A stretch of DNA of 64,000 bases from Magnolia sinica. Lineage: Eukaryota; Streptophyta; Magnoliopsida; Magnoliales; Magnoliaceae. A program made the translations under genes and the position numbers. Positions 54,939-64,000 of this stretch are shown here, piece by piece. The notes beneath the pieces were generated by a model. It was not told the DNA's origin. It worked only from the letters and a program-made list of their open reading frames with translations, and searched no databases. The stretch covers positions 68,991,158 to 69,055,157 of the forward strand of contig NC_080583.1 of assembly GCF_029962835.1 (NCBI RefSeq). Direction: 5' to 3'. Within the stretch, counting starts at the first letter, position 1. Every line of letters begins with the position of its first letter.

Positions 54939-57232
54939 ATGACTCGATCCAAGAGACCACGTTCTTCCCATAGTGAACACATCATTGAATCCTCCAATCC
55001 ATCAATATCTCCTAAAGATTATCCCCCAAAGAAAACTCGATCAGCTGGAAAGCATTCTTATCTTTTCAAAAAACCCAACCCTCCAATTATTAATTTTGCC
55101 AACCGAATCTTACTTCTTGCTGACCCTATCCACACTACTGTAATAATGGGAGAACTTGAGAGACCACCAATAGAGGGCCATGAGTCTAATTGGGAAAATT
55201 GGTTGAAATTCACTGCCAATTTCCATATTGATAGTTCTTGCCCTGCGCCCACCGAATCTTCCACTCCTCCATCTTTTTCGAAAAAGAAGAGACAAAAGAG
55301 CAAAAATAAAATTCTACAGGATAAGATAAAAGATCACAACAAGAAACGTTTTCAAAATGTTTGGGATATGGTCAAATTCCAAGAAGACATGATCAAGTTT
55401 AAGAATCCCTATAAGGATGAAACCGTCATTATCCCGATGAGTCTCCATCGTCACCTCTCTATGATCCAAAGCAAACCTTTTGATCATATGACACAAAATC
55501 AACTGCTCTATGTTGTGAATTGGGTTATAAAAGAATCAAAGATTCTTGAGGGATATATTACGAAGAAAGGGCTCTAGCAGAAGACAAGACAAATATTATA
55601 TATGTGATTCCTCATCCCCTGCTACAATCCTCACACCTTGTATCCCACTCACTATTTTGAAACTGTCCAACAGCGTTTTCGCAATAGAGATTCTTTATGG
55701 GGTAATAATGAATTCAAAACACACGGTCTTCTTTCTTCTCGTCCATATTATGGCTGATGGGCCAGGGCGATCCTTCAAAAATACAAGAGAATTCTTGGCG
55801 AGATCAATCTCTATGTTGTCAAGAAGCCACTTTAGACTTCTTTCAAAAAGATACCATAATTTATAAAGGTTTCTTGAAACACTGGTCTTCCACAACAAAC
55901 TCCTTCCATCTGCCAATCGGTGAAGTGAGCATCACTTTATGGGATCTCCATCGCATGGCAGGTCTTCCCATCACAGGATCTTTTCTCGACGAATTTGTTC
56001 CTACAAATACAGAGTTCGCTTACTTCTATCCTAGAAAAGATCCTTCCATTTCCATTCCTACCATTGAATTTTTCTGAGAAATGTCTAGATTTCCTGATAT
56101 TTATAAAGTTTCTCTGTTTCAATGGCTTGCACATTTTACAAGATACCTGCGGTATACTTCTCCAACTTTATTTTATTTTATCTTTCCTCTTCATTCATAT
56201 ATTCATCACTCATCTTTTTCTCTTTTCTCTATTTTCCTTAGGTTCTCTAGTAGTCATTCCCCAGATTTGGAGGTTGTCCGTCAAAAGATACGAGGGTCAA
56301 CCGCTTTTGGTCCCAAAACCAAACTTGCCACATTTCTTGCTTACTGGCTGAGCTTAGTAGTGTTGCCTATTTCAAAATGGGCAGATGTTGTATGTCCTAC
56401 TCTGTTTGTTGCTGCTAGAGACATGTCATAAGGCAAAAAATATTCCTTAGCTCCTCCCGTCCTTTGATCTCTTTATAGGGCATTTGGAAATGTCACGGCA
56501 CATTGCTCAAGCCCGGTGATAGGGGCTTCTTCTTCGTACACCCCCTGGCATTATTTCTCTAGTTGGTTGGGTATATACTTCCCATGGACATATGATGACC
56601 CTAAGAAGGCTTATGTCAACCTCGAACGCCCCCCTCTATACTATTATTTAAGGCATAAAATGGTGAAAAGAACTTATGCATAGGTTATAGATAAAATTGA
56701 GAGTATGGAATCTATTAATTTCTTCCCATTTTATCTATCACATCAAGTCGAAGATAGAGAGGTTGTAGATAACAATGATTTGGAGCTGGTTGAGAGAACT
56801 TTCTTGATTTACATAAGGTCTTGTAGTCTTCCCCTCCAAGAGGGTAGCGAATTCTGGCGAGAACCCTACTATCCAAGTAGGTTTATGAGACAATTTGGCT
56901 ATGATCAAACTGCGCCACAGGCGGGAGAAGATGTCACTCAGGTGATGCAGAGTTATGGAGTGGGTCCATATAACTGGGCCTTCATATCAAAGCAACTCCT
57001 GGCGAGAAACTTCAATTCCCATTTCGTTCTTCCTGGCTTTAATCATCGAGTACATGCTTCATATACTTGGATGCGTTGGTGGGTGCATCAGTGTTATTTG
57101 GTACACAACTGTTATCCTATTGATTTCCCCATCTGGATTCCTCCTCCCAGACTGAGGAATTACAAACCACAGCAAGGAATTGGATATTTTATCGAAAGAG
57201 ATCATGCAACAACTCCTGGTCAACTTTGTTGA
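54939..57232 (+). pseudogene. Plant mobile domain (PMD) reading frame, antisense to Tat
   Basis: PMD proteins (the MAIL1/MAIN relatives) occur as host nuclear proteins and inside transposons; their biochemical role is unclear. The first frame, 54939-55577, is a basic N-terminus (MTRSKRPRSSHSEHI, SFSKKKRQKSKNK) followed by ILLLADPIHTTVIMGELERP. After frameshifts, 55757-56077 has the PMD core FLKHWSSTTNSFHLPIGEVS then ITLWDLHRMAGLPITG. A likely intron (about 56153-56241, phase 2) joins to FSSSHSPDLEVVRQKI and KLATFLAYWLSLVVLP. The piece at 56705-57232 has FWREPYYPSRFMRQFGYDQ. It lies between Tat integrase and the proposed 3' LTR, on the opposite strand. At least two frameshifts and several stops make a working product unlikely. 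Family assignment is by motif memory. Confidence 0.7.
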
Positions 57233-57235
57233 AGA

Positions 57236-59172
57236 ATTTCTATAGAAGAACTAATATGGGAGATAAAACCGGTTAATACATTAGAAGGATGAATAACTTT
57301 TGGATCTCCTCTGGATCTCATAAATCAATCAGAAAGACAATCTGCTCCTGCTAGTGATCCTGAAGCTCCTATTGTTCCTTCATATTCTCCCACTCACATA
57401 TCAAAAAATCTAGACACAGATGTTATCTCCCCTATTGAAGGTCCAAATATAGTTACGACTCCTCCTGCCAAAGGTCAAGCCGTGACTGTAGTTTCTTCTG
57501 CTGGAGGATTGACTCATCATTCTCCATTGACTCGCTTAAGAGCTAAATCTTTATCTCTAGAAGTTTTGGTTTAGGAAAAGCCTCCTCCTTCTCGGGGCAT
57601 TTGTCTTCTTCTTATAAAGACTATTTATAAGGGAAAACAGACGGTTTCTGAAGAGGATAGTTCATCGGATTATTCTGCAAAAACTTCAATTAGTGAAACT
57701 TCTTCTTTTATGAGCCTAACTGATGAAGGGAACATTTTACTGGATGACCTCCAAGAAGAAGATGCAGAAGTTGATATCGGTGAGGAAGGTGAAATCACAG
57801 GCAACATCCCGATAACTGAAGTTCAACAGGATAATCAAGGAATGATTCTTCTCCTCCTAAAGTGATTTCTCTTGAAAAAGAACAACTTGATTATGGAGGT
57901 TCCAGCTGCTCTCCTGGCACCAATATTTTCATATCTTTTGACTCTCCTCCTCCTACGGACATTTCTAATGTCACTGAACAAAATCCTTCAGTACTTCCTA
58001 TCATTACAAAGGTATCTTCTTCAAGAGAGGCTGAAATTTCTTTGCCAGAGGCCCAAGTAGATCCAGAGCCATTATTTTCACCTCAAAGTATAGAAGTAAA
58101 TCAAGTTACTTCACAGGTTCTATTAGCTGCTGATGTAATCATCAATGTTCATGTTCATGTCGAGAAAGCTTCCATTACATGTCCTTCCCCTATTCAGCCA
58201 ATTGCTCAGAGTTTGAAATTTCCTTCTGATCTAGTTGACATACCAACTCCAACAACTTTGGATTCATGTACTGGGGTCCGGGAACCTTCTTTCAATTTTG
58301 CAATTGTCGCTACAGACATTCCCATATCTTTAGGGATAGAAGTGTCTTCTATACCAACTACTTCTCAATCTGCCCCCAGAGATGGTATACTTTTCTTTTC
58401 ATTATCATCATCATTTTTTTTTAGTTTTCATATATTTTAATATTGTTATTTCTTTAACTTATATCACACTTCCTCTTCTCTTTTGTTTAGCTACTATTGT
58501 TCCTTCTTTAAGTGGATTAACAAATTCTAACTCAGTGGCTACGATATCTAATAGAATTTCTTAAGATAAAGTATTGCCTATTACGCTTGTCTTCTTCAAG
58601 AAAGCTATCTCTGCACAATGGCCTTATCTAGATAGTGCTCTAGCTGTTCTAGATCATTTAGCAAGACTAGCCCATTCAATGTTCTTCCATTACATAATTC
58701 TTTGTCACAGTTCTATGACTCGATGAACAACTTGGAATCAGTTCAGAGTATAGTTATTCCCTTAGAGATTTTGGAACATTAAAGAGAGTTACCATCTTTT
58801 AAAGAGAAAATCTCTTAGGCTGATGTTATTGTATCTAGCTATGACATCGAGCATCAATCTCTGCAGGATAGATTTAAAACTTCCAACAAGAATATGATAG
58901 TTATTAGTAATCAAATTGCTTTTTTGAAGAATGAAATTTCCTTACTTGAAGTTAAAGAGCAAGAAGAAAAGTTGAATAACAGTAAGATTAAAGAAGAGAT
59001 TGAAGTTAATGTTCGTTTTACTGATCTAGAAAGGGCTGAGCTTTTGAATAATAAGGAAGTCATTGCATCTTTGGAAAAGGAGTTGGCCGATGTTCCTGAT
59101 CATGCCAAGATCATCCTTGAGGCCAAACTGGCGAATGTTGCAGCAAGAACTCAATTGAAAGAAGACTTGTAA
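57236..59172 (+). pseudogene. Ser/Pro-rich and coiled-coil tail of the PMD frame
   Basis: This continues the PMD reading frame through several stops. 57270-57860 is acidic and Ser-rich (SPTHISKNLDTDVISPIEGP; EEDAEVDIGEEGEI). The frame 57862-58440 is Ser/Pro-rich, ending in an intron-like T-rich stretch (58390-58490). The frame 58894-59172 is a heptad-rich coiled coil (NQIAFLKNEISLLEVKEQEE and LERAELLNNKEVIASLEKEL). A C-terminal coiled coil after a low-complexity linker is common in transposon-borne PMD proteins. A stop at 59170 ends it. Confidence 0.55.
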
Positions 59173-60619
59173 AGATACTGGGAAGCATTAGGAATGTCAG
59201 AAGATCTGTAGACTTTTATTTTTGTCAACATCTGTAATCTTTTGACTTGTAAAATTCAAGATGATATGAATGAATACATGCTTTTTTCTTTTGATCATTT
59301 TTATAATGACCATTTCATCAAGAAATTTGTAAACATGCTTTAGTAACATATGCAATTTCTAACATGCTTTGATTAAGTGATGATGTACTCATAATTGTTA
59401 GCATGGCATCCCTTATATGGTGTTCTTTTCTAATGGGCAAAGCTAATTTTCAGTTCTTGGTTAGTTTCACACATAGTTTAAGCTCTTAAGTATTGGAGCA
59501 ACACAGTTTTTTAGACTCTTGAGTAGTTGGAGTCAGGTCTTACGTGAATAGTCTCTATAACTCTTATGAGTTTGCTGGACTTATCACGGCTAGGGAGTTC
59601 ACAAATTACGATCCATCAGAGGGGCCCAATGAAGTTATCGGGGCAGTGAACTCGATGGGTTTTACGCACAGGGGTGGCCGTAGTAACTCTTTAGGGTTCA
59701 CGAGGCGCGCAAGCCTACCTTAACATACCAGATTCAAGGCCGCTAGTCGATCAATGAGGGGGTAATTTATTTTAAAGCACTATCCTTATGAGTTTCTACT
59801 GGATTTGAAACAGGAATCTAGGGAGTCTTATGCATGGTTGGCCTATTTATGGATGAGCCAAAGAGTGCACACTGCAGCTCACCTTTTCTTCATCTTCCAT
59901 GTCGGACCCATTCACGAGAAGGCATTTTCTCTCACCTACCCTCGTAACACTGTCAGAAACTGTATAGACGTCATTGGTCTTACGCGTGATTGGTTGTTAT
60001 GGACTTTGGCCACTCAGGGCTTTTTTAGTCACTGGCTCCATCCGCTACCCGCATGGTTCTAAGCATGTGATGGCCTATATGGGCTTTTTAAGGCCACTGG
60101 CTTCTCACTGCTGCCTGTATAATGTTAGATGCTTGTAATAGGTCTTATACGTGGTTGGTCGTTATGCTTATTCCACTGCTGCCGCGAATGATATTATGTC
60201 ATCGTTGTCATAGGACTTATGTAGTTTGCGGTATAGGCTTATTCCACTAATAAATTAATAAATGATATATCGTCGTGTTGATAATAACATTCTTGATAGT
60301 GTTTTAAAGTAGTGTATCAATTCTAGCGATAATATCAATTGAATGATAATAGTTTTGTAATAATAGCTAATAGCGATTAGCGATGGCAATAATATCTACG
60401 TGGCGATAATCATCATCGGCGCTTAATAATGGTCGGCGATAAGATTGATATGCTTAAATATGCTTCATACTCTAGAGAGTCTGCCTTTTATTCATTCATA
60501 TGTGGAGAGGAATACATGGAATTGCCTTTTGAGGATGTTTCATCATTTTACTTGTCTTGCCCCCTTTTGATTGGGAAGTATTATAGTAATAATCTTCAGA
60601 ATCAAAATCACAGCATTTT
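59173..60619. other. Tat spacer between integrase and the antisense frame, no gene
   Basis: No supportable gene. About 60330-60440 contains five GCGAT motifs, several as GCGATAAT. The 85-codon plus-strand frame at 59805-60062 has no recognised similarity. Confidence 0.5.
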
Positions 60620-61951
60620 TCAAGGATGATATATTTTAAAAAAGTGGGCGTTAACGGGAATGTCGATGCCTTGTCCATTCTGATCCACAACTTGATAAGC
60701 TCCATTCGAATATACTTCTGTTATCACATACGGACCATCCCACTTGGGATCGAATTTGCCCTCAATTCTCTGAGTGACCACTATAGGTCTTTTCGACATT
60801 AGCACCAGGTTGCCTTTTTTTAAGGAGGGATGTTTGGCCTTTTTATCAAAAGCAGCAGAAACTCTTGCCTGATATAGTCCTAATCATTGTTGGGCTGCTA
60901 ACCATTTTTTGTCAAGCAAGTCTAGTTCGGCCAACCTTTTTCTTGCATTTTCATCATCTGTTATCGACTGCTGTACTGTTAATCTGAGCGATGCGACTTA
61001 TATTTCGATTGGGATGACGGCTTCAACACCATAAACCAATGAATATAGCATAGCTTTCGTCGCAGTTCGATGAGTAGTCCTTTAAGCCCACAGAGCTTCT
61101 TGTAACTTTTCATATCAGTCGCGCTTATTTTCAGTGACAATTTTCTTCAGTATTTTCACAATCGTCTTGTTAAATGCTTCTACTAATCCGTTGGCCGACG
61201 GATAGTAAGGTGTTGAAAATGAGTGATGAATACCAAATTTTTGACACAACTTCTCCATACCCCTATTCTTGAAAGGAGTACCATTGTCGGTGATAATTCT
61301 TTTTGGAATGCCATGGCGATATACTATCACATGTCGGATGAAGTTTATGACATCTCTTTCTTTGACATTTCACAATGCGATCGCTTCCATCCATCTGGAG
61401 AAGTAATTTGTCCCTGTCAGAAATATTGTTTTCCCTTAAACGAATGTAGATTTATGGGACTGAGGACATCAAGTCCCCTGGTGGTGAAAGGCCAAGAGGC
61501 TACCGATTGATGAAGGTCTTCGGGAGGCACATGTATGACATTGCCATGGATTTGGCATTCATGGCATCATTTTGCATATTCGATAGCATCCTTGTAAATT
61601 ATGGGCCAATAATACCCCATTCAACGCACTCGATGGAATAAATTTCAACTGGCCTAATGTACTCCGCACTTCAGAATAGGCTTCCCGCAATATATGATTT
61701 GCTTCTTCCATGTTCAGACATCGCAACAACATTTCATTATAGGACTTCTTGTTTAGTATTTCACTACATAGAATGAATTTCTTTGATCTCCGCTTGATCT
61801 GTAACCTTGGTGCTGAGTCTTCTGGCAATATATCATATTTAAGATAATCTATAAAAGGCTGACACCAATCATTTGCAGTAATCTCTAAACATGATACAGG
61901 AAGAGCTTTAATGGTTTCATCGATGACTTTTAGAAATGGTAAGACCTTCAT
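60620..61951 (-). pseudogene. Tat integrase, broken
   Basis: Frame pieces: 61559-61951 holds the segment before integrase and its zinc domain start (DWCQPFIDYLKYDILPED, YNEMLLRCLNMEEANHILRE). The frame 61115-61330 holds the core GIPKRIITDNGTPFKN (Asp) and FSTPYYPSANGLVEAFNKTI (Glu). The frame 60620-60805 holds the C-terminal domain KFDPKWDGPYVITEVYSNGA then NAHFFKIYHP. The first catalytic Asp region (about 61340-61440) is not in an open frame. Stops between all pieces show decay. Confidence 0.82.
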
Positions 61952-61989
61952 TTCTTCGATTGTGACCTGAAGAGGGCTCTAATCAGGAC

Positions 61990-62440
61990 AAAATAAAGTT
62001 GTGGCTAAACTAGCTAAAGCGTCTGCCCTTGCATTCTCGCACCGCGGTATATGTTTAATTTCAACATTTTAAAATTGTTCCAATAATTGTTGTGCTCGCC
62101 GGTAGTACAATAGGAGTTCTTGCTTCCTTATTTCGAATTCAGTTGTCAATTGATTTATGACTAGTTTAGAGTCCCCATAAATATGAAGTGCTTTTATCTT
62201 CATTTATTGTGTTATTTCCATTCCTATAATGAGAGCTTTGTACTCAGATTGATTATTGGTGCATGTTGTACCTAATGTGAAGGAATACGACAATAGATCA
62301 CCTTCGGGGGTGATAAATATTACTCCGGCTCCTGCTCCCAAAGACCTAGAAGCACCATCAAAGTACATTTGCCAAAAATTAGGTGATTCAATCAACATTA
62401 CTTGTTCATTAGGGAGATCATCACCAATCATTTCACTGTC
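61990..62440 (-). pseudogene. Tat archaeal-type second RNase H
   Basis: Minus frame 62204-62575 reads EYTITYDPANAIKGQAVADF, then WQMYFDGASRSLGAGAGVIF (Asp) and TCTNNQSEYKALIIGMEI (Glu). After one stop it continues ALHIYGDSKLVINQL (Asp) and HIPRCENARADALASLA (last Asp). All four acidic positions are readable. This domain replaces the degenerate RT-linked RNase H in Tat elements. Confidence 0.85.
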
Positions 62441-62610
62441 TGCTACCTGATGAGTTGTTAAGAAGTCTGCTACTGCCTGCCCTTTTATTGCATTTGCTGG
62501 ATCATAAGTAATTGTGTATTCTGAAAGTAATAGCATCCATTTAACCAGTTTTCGTGATAACATCGGTCTGATCATTAAGAATTTTATGGGATCTGCTCAC
62601 GAGATCAAAG

Positions 62611-63190
62611 TTATATTATGAGAAGACAATAATGTCTTAACTTTTGCACTACGAATATGAATGCCAAGAACACGTTCTCAATTGGCGAATAATTGCATTC
62701 AGCGCCTATCAGGGTCCAGCTAAAATAATAAAGTGCGACTTCTTTTCCATGTTCATTCACCTGTGCCAGGAGAACCCCTAATGAATTCTCAGCTGCAGAT
62801 ATATATAAAATGAATGGTTTACCTTTTACAGGAGCTACCAATACTGGGGGTTATTTGAGTAGTTCTTTGATCGAATCGAATGTATTCTGACATGACTTAT
62901 CCCACACGAATTCTGTTCCTTTCTTCATTAGATGAGAGAGCGGCTGACATCTTCCGGCTAGGTTAGAGATAAAACGACGGATATATGCTAATTTTCCTTG
63001 CAAACTTTTTAATTTTTTCAATGTTTTTTTGTGGCGACATATCTTGAATAGCTTTGACTTTTCCCGGATTGATTTCAATTCCTCTGTGTCTGATGATGAA
63101 GCCGTGAAACTTTCCTGATGAAACACCAAAAGCACATTTGGTCGGATTCATTTTTAACTGTTTCTTTCTGAGCCGACGGAAGACTAAAGT
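62611..63190 (-). pseudogene. Tat RT C-terminal remnant and degenerate RNase H
   Basis: RT text starts abruptly at HLTLVFRRLRKKQLKMNPTK, then CAFGVSSGKFHGFI and the thumb/connection segment FISNLAGRCQPLSHLMKKG. The fingers and palm, including the YVDD active site, are missing; sequence upstream of 63190 is unrelated linker. The following RNase H reads ILYISAAENSLGVLLAQV, lacking the first Asp, as usual in this lineage. Confidence 0.82.
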
Positions 63191-63410
63191 CAGATGTTCA
63201 CTTTTCCAGACAGTTCCGTTTTTGCAATTTTACTCTCTATTATTTCTATGCAATTGTTTCTTGAGGTCTTGTTCTCATCATTCTCCACCCTATCTTCTGT
63301 TGTGAACCCATCATAGTAGCTGACTTTAGCGAAGAAAGCTTCTGCTTCTGTGTATGGTCTTACATCGGCCATTACCTTGTACTGAATTCCATCCTTACAA
63401 TACTTGAAAC

Positions 63411-63735
63411 ACTAGTGTAGGGTAGATGGTATGATGCCATACTGATGCATCCATGGCCTACCTAGCAGGAGATTATATGTCGTCACTGCATTGATGACAT
63501 GACAGATGACATTTATCATCAACTCTTCTATCTCTAGAGTTAATGTGATCTACCCTAATGCCCGTTGCCCAGCCTTATTGAAGCCCTGTATCATCATTCC
63601 ACTAGGGCGTATATGTGAATGGTGATACCCAAGTTTATTCAGCATTGTTAATGGTAACAAGTTCACCACTGACCCATTATCTAACATTATTCTCTTAACC
63701 AGTTTACCGCGAATGTGACCCATGATCATTAATGA
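63411..63735 (-). pseudogene. Tat aspartic protease
   Basis: Minus-strand translation gives VKRIMLDNGSVVNLLPLTML (DNGS in place of D-T/S-G-S), GMMIQGFNKAGQRALG, a stop, then ITLTLEIEELMINVI and YNLLLGRPWMHQYGIMPST. LLGRPW is the conserved late motif. One TAG interrupts the frame. Confidence 0.8.
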
Positions 63736-63959
63736 CTGTTATGCTCTTTATCACAAGTCAAGTCATCATCAGAGAAGGAAATGATAGGCATGCAACTGCT
63801 TTGTTTTTCTTGCTCCGTATTTTTCATTTTTACAAGTAAAGCTTTTCTAACTTCACTGTCAGACAAGGCTCGAATTAGAGTGTGTCTACACTCCTCTGAT
63901 AACTGTAGTGCATCGTACACACTTAATCGAGCTAGTATACCCTTCAGATGACTTATCAC

Positions 63960-64000
63960 TAGGGGTGTACACGAACCGAGCTAGCTCAGTTAGCTCGCTT
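63960..64000. mobile_element. hAT-like MITE, GAGCTCG-rich family, copy 3 (cut by window end)
   Basis: TAGGGGTGTACACGAACCGA onwards matches the first 40 bases of copy 2 almost exactly. It has landed inside the gag/protease region of the Tat element. The expected 8-bp duplication would start from CTTATCAC (63952-63959). Confidence 0.85.

Larger units (their letters stand above)
60620..63959 (-). mobile_element. Tat-lineage Ty3/gypsy pol region
   Basis: Minus-strand order: protease (63411-63735), RT remnant (62851-63190), degenerate RNase H (62611-62841), second archaeal-type RNase H (about 61990-62440), integrase (60620-61951). A second RNase H after the RT-linked one is diagnostic of the Tat (Ogre/Retand) lineage. 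Gag and the 5' LTR would lie beyond the window. A hAT-like MITE begins at 63960. All domains are interrupted. Confidence 0.85.

Noticed and set aside
59805-60062. 85-codon plus frame
   Set aside because: No recognised similarity, no promoter, inside Tat spacer; probably chance.

Overview
The window is repeat-dominated plant nuclear DNA. The evidence is plant-type LTR retrotransposons (Athila, Tat, Tekay and Copia lineages) primed from plant tRNAs, plant LINEs with an RNase H tail, hAT- and CACTA-type ends, and an alpha-expansin gene with a plant exon structure. A dispersed family built around GGGCCCACCATGATGT-like ends recurs many times. I associate that style of repeat with magnoliid or other early-diverging angiosperm genomes, but that is only an impression and cannot be settled here. 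No bacterial or organellar features were seen.

Layout, left to right. A 5'-truncated LINE on the minus strand (233-13600) is split by a complete Athila-type Ty3/gypsy element (1079-11194, minus strand, 5-bp target duplication ACTGC). A gene-poor stretch (13.6-20.5 kb) holds one recognisable exon of the splicing factor SLU7, three copies of an 84-bp repeat, a GA-rich satellite, a CACTA-type end and a Copia 3' remnant. The only apparently intact host gene is an alpha-expansin (exons 20943-21075 and 24273-24883). A fold-back transposon sits just upstream of its TATA box, and its 3.2-kb intron carries a CACTA-like array of 42-bp repeats. At 25.2 kb there is a hAT-like MITE, followed by a nest three levels deep: a Copia element (26453-34835) has a LINE in its 5' LTR, and that LINE carries a 2.4-kb solo LTR (27794-30242, duplication GGTAT).

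A 541-bp MITE (34935-35475) precedes a complete Tekay/Del-type gypsy element (35612-48508, minus strand, duplication ATCTA, LTRs of about 4 kb). Its 911-codon pol frame keeps RT, RNase H and integrase motifs, but Gln-to-stop changes break the gag-pol frame. From 48.5 to 53.2 kb are MITEs and a heavily decayed minus-strand Copia. The right end (about 53.25 kb to the window edge) is a Tat-lineage gypsy element on the minus strand. It has a second, archaeal-type RNase H and, on the opposite strand, a plant-mobile-domain reading frame with its own TATA box.

Apart from the expansin and the SLU7 exon, everything recognisable is transposon protein or transposon structure, nearly all of it broken. 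The target duplications and junctions give a partial insertion history: LINE then Athila, and Copia then LINE then the solo-LTR parent. Boundaries quoted to the base rest on TG/CA ends and duplications read directly; those called approximate do not.
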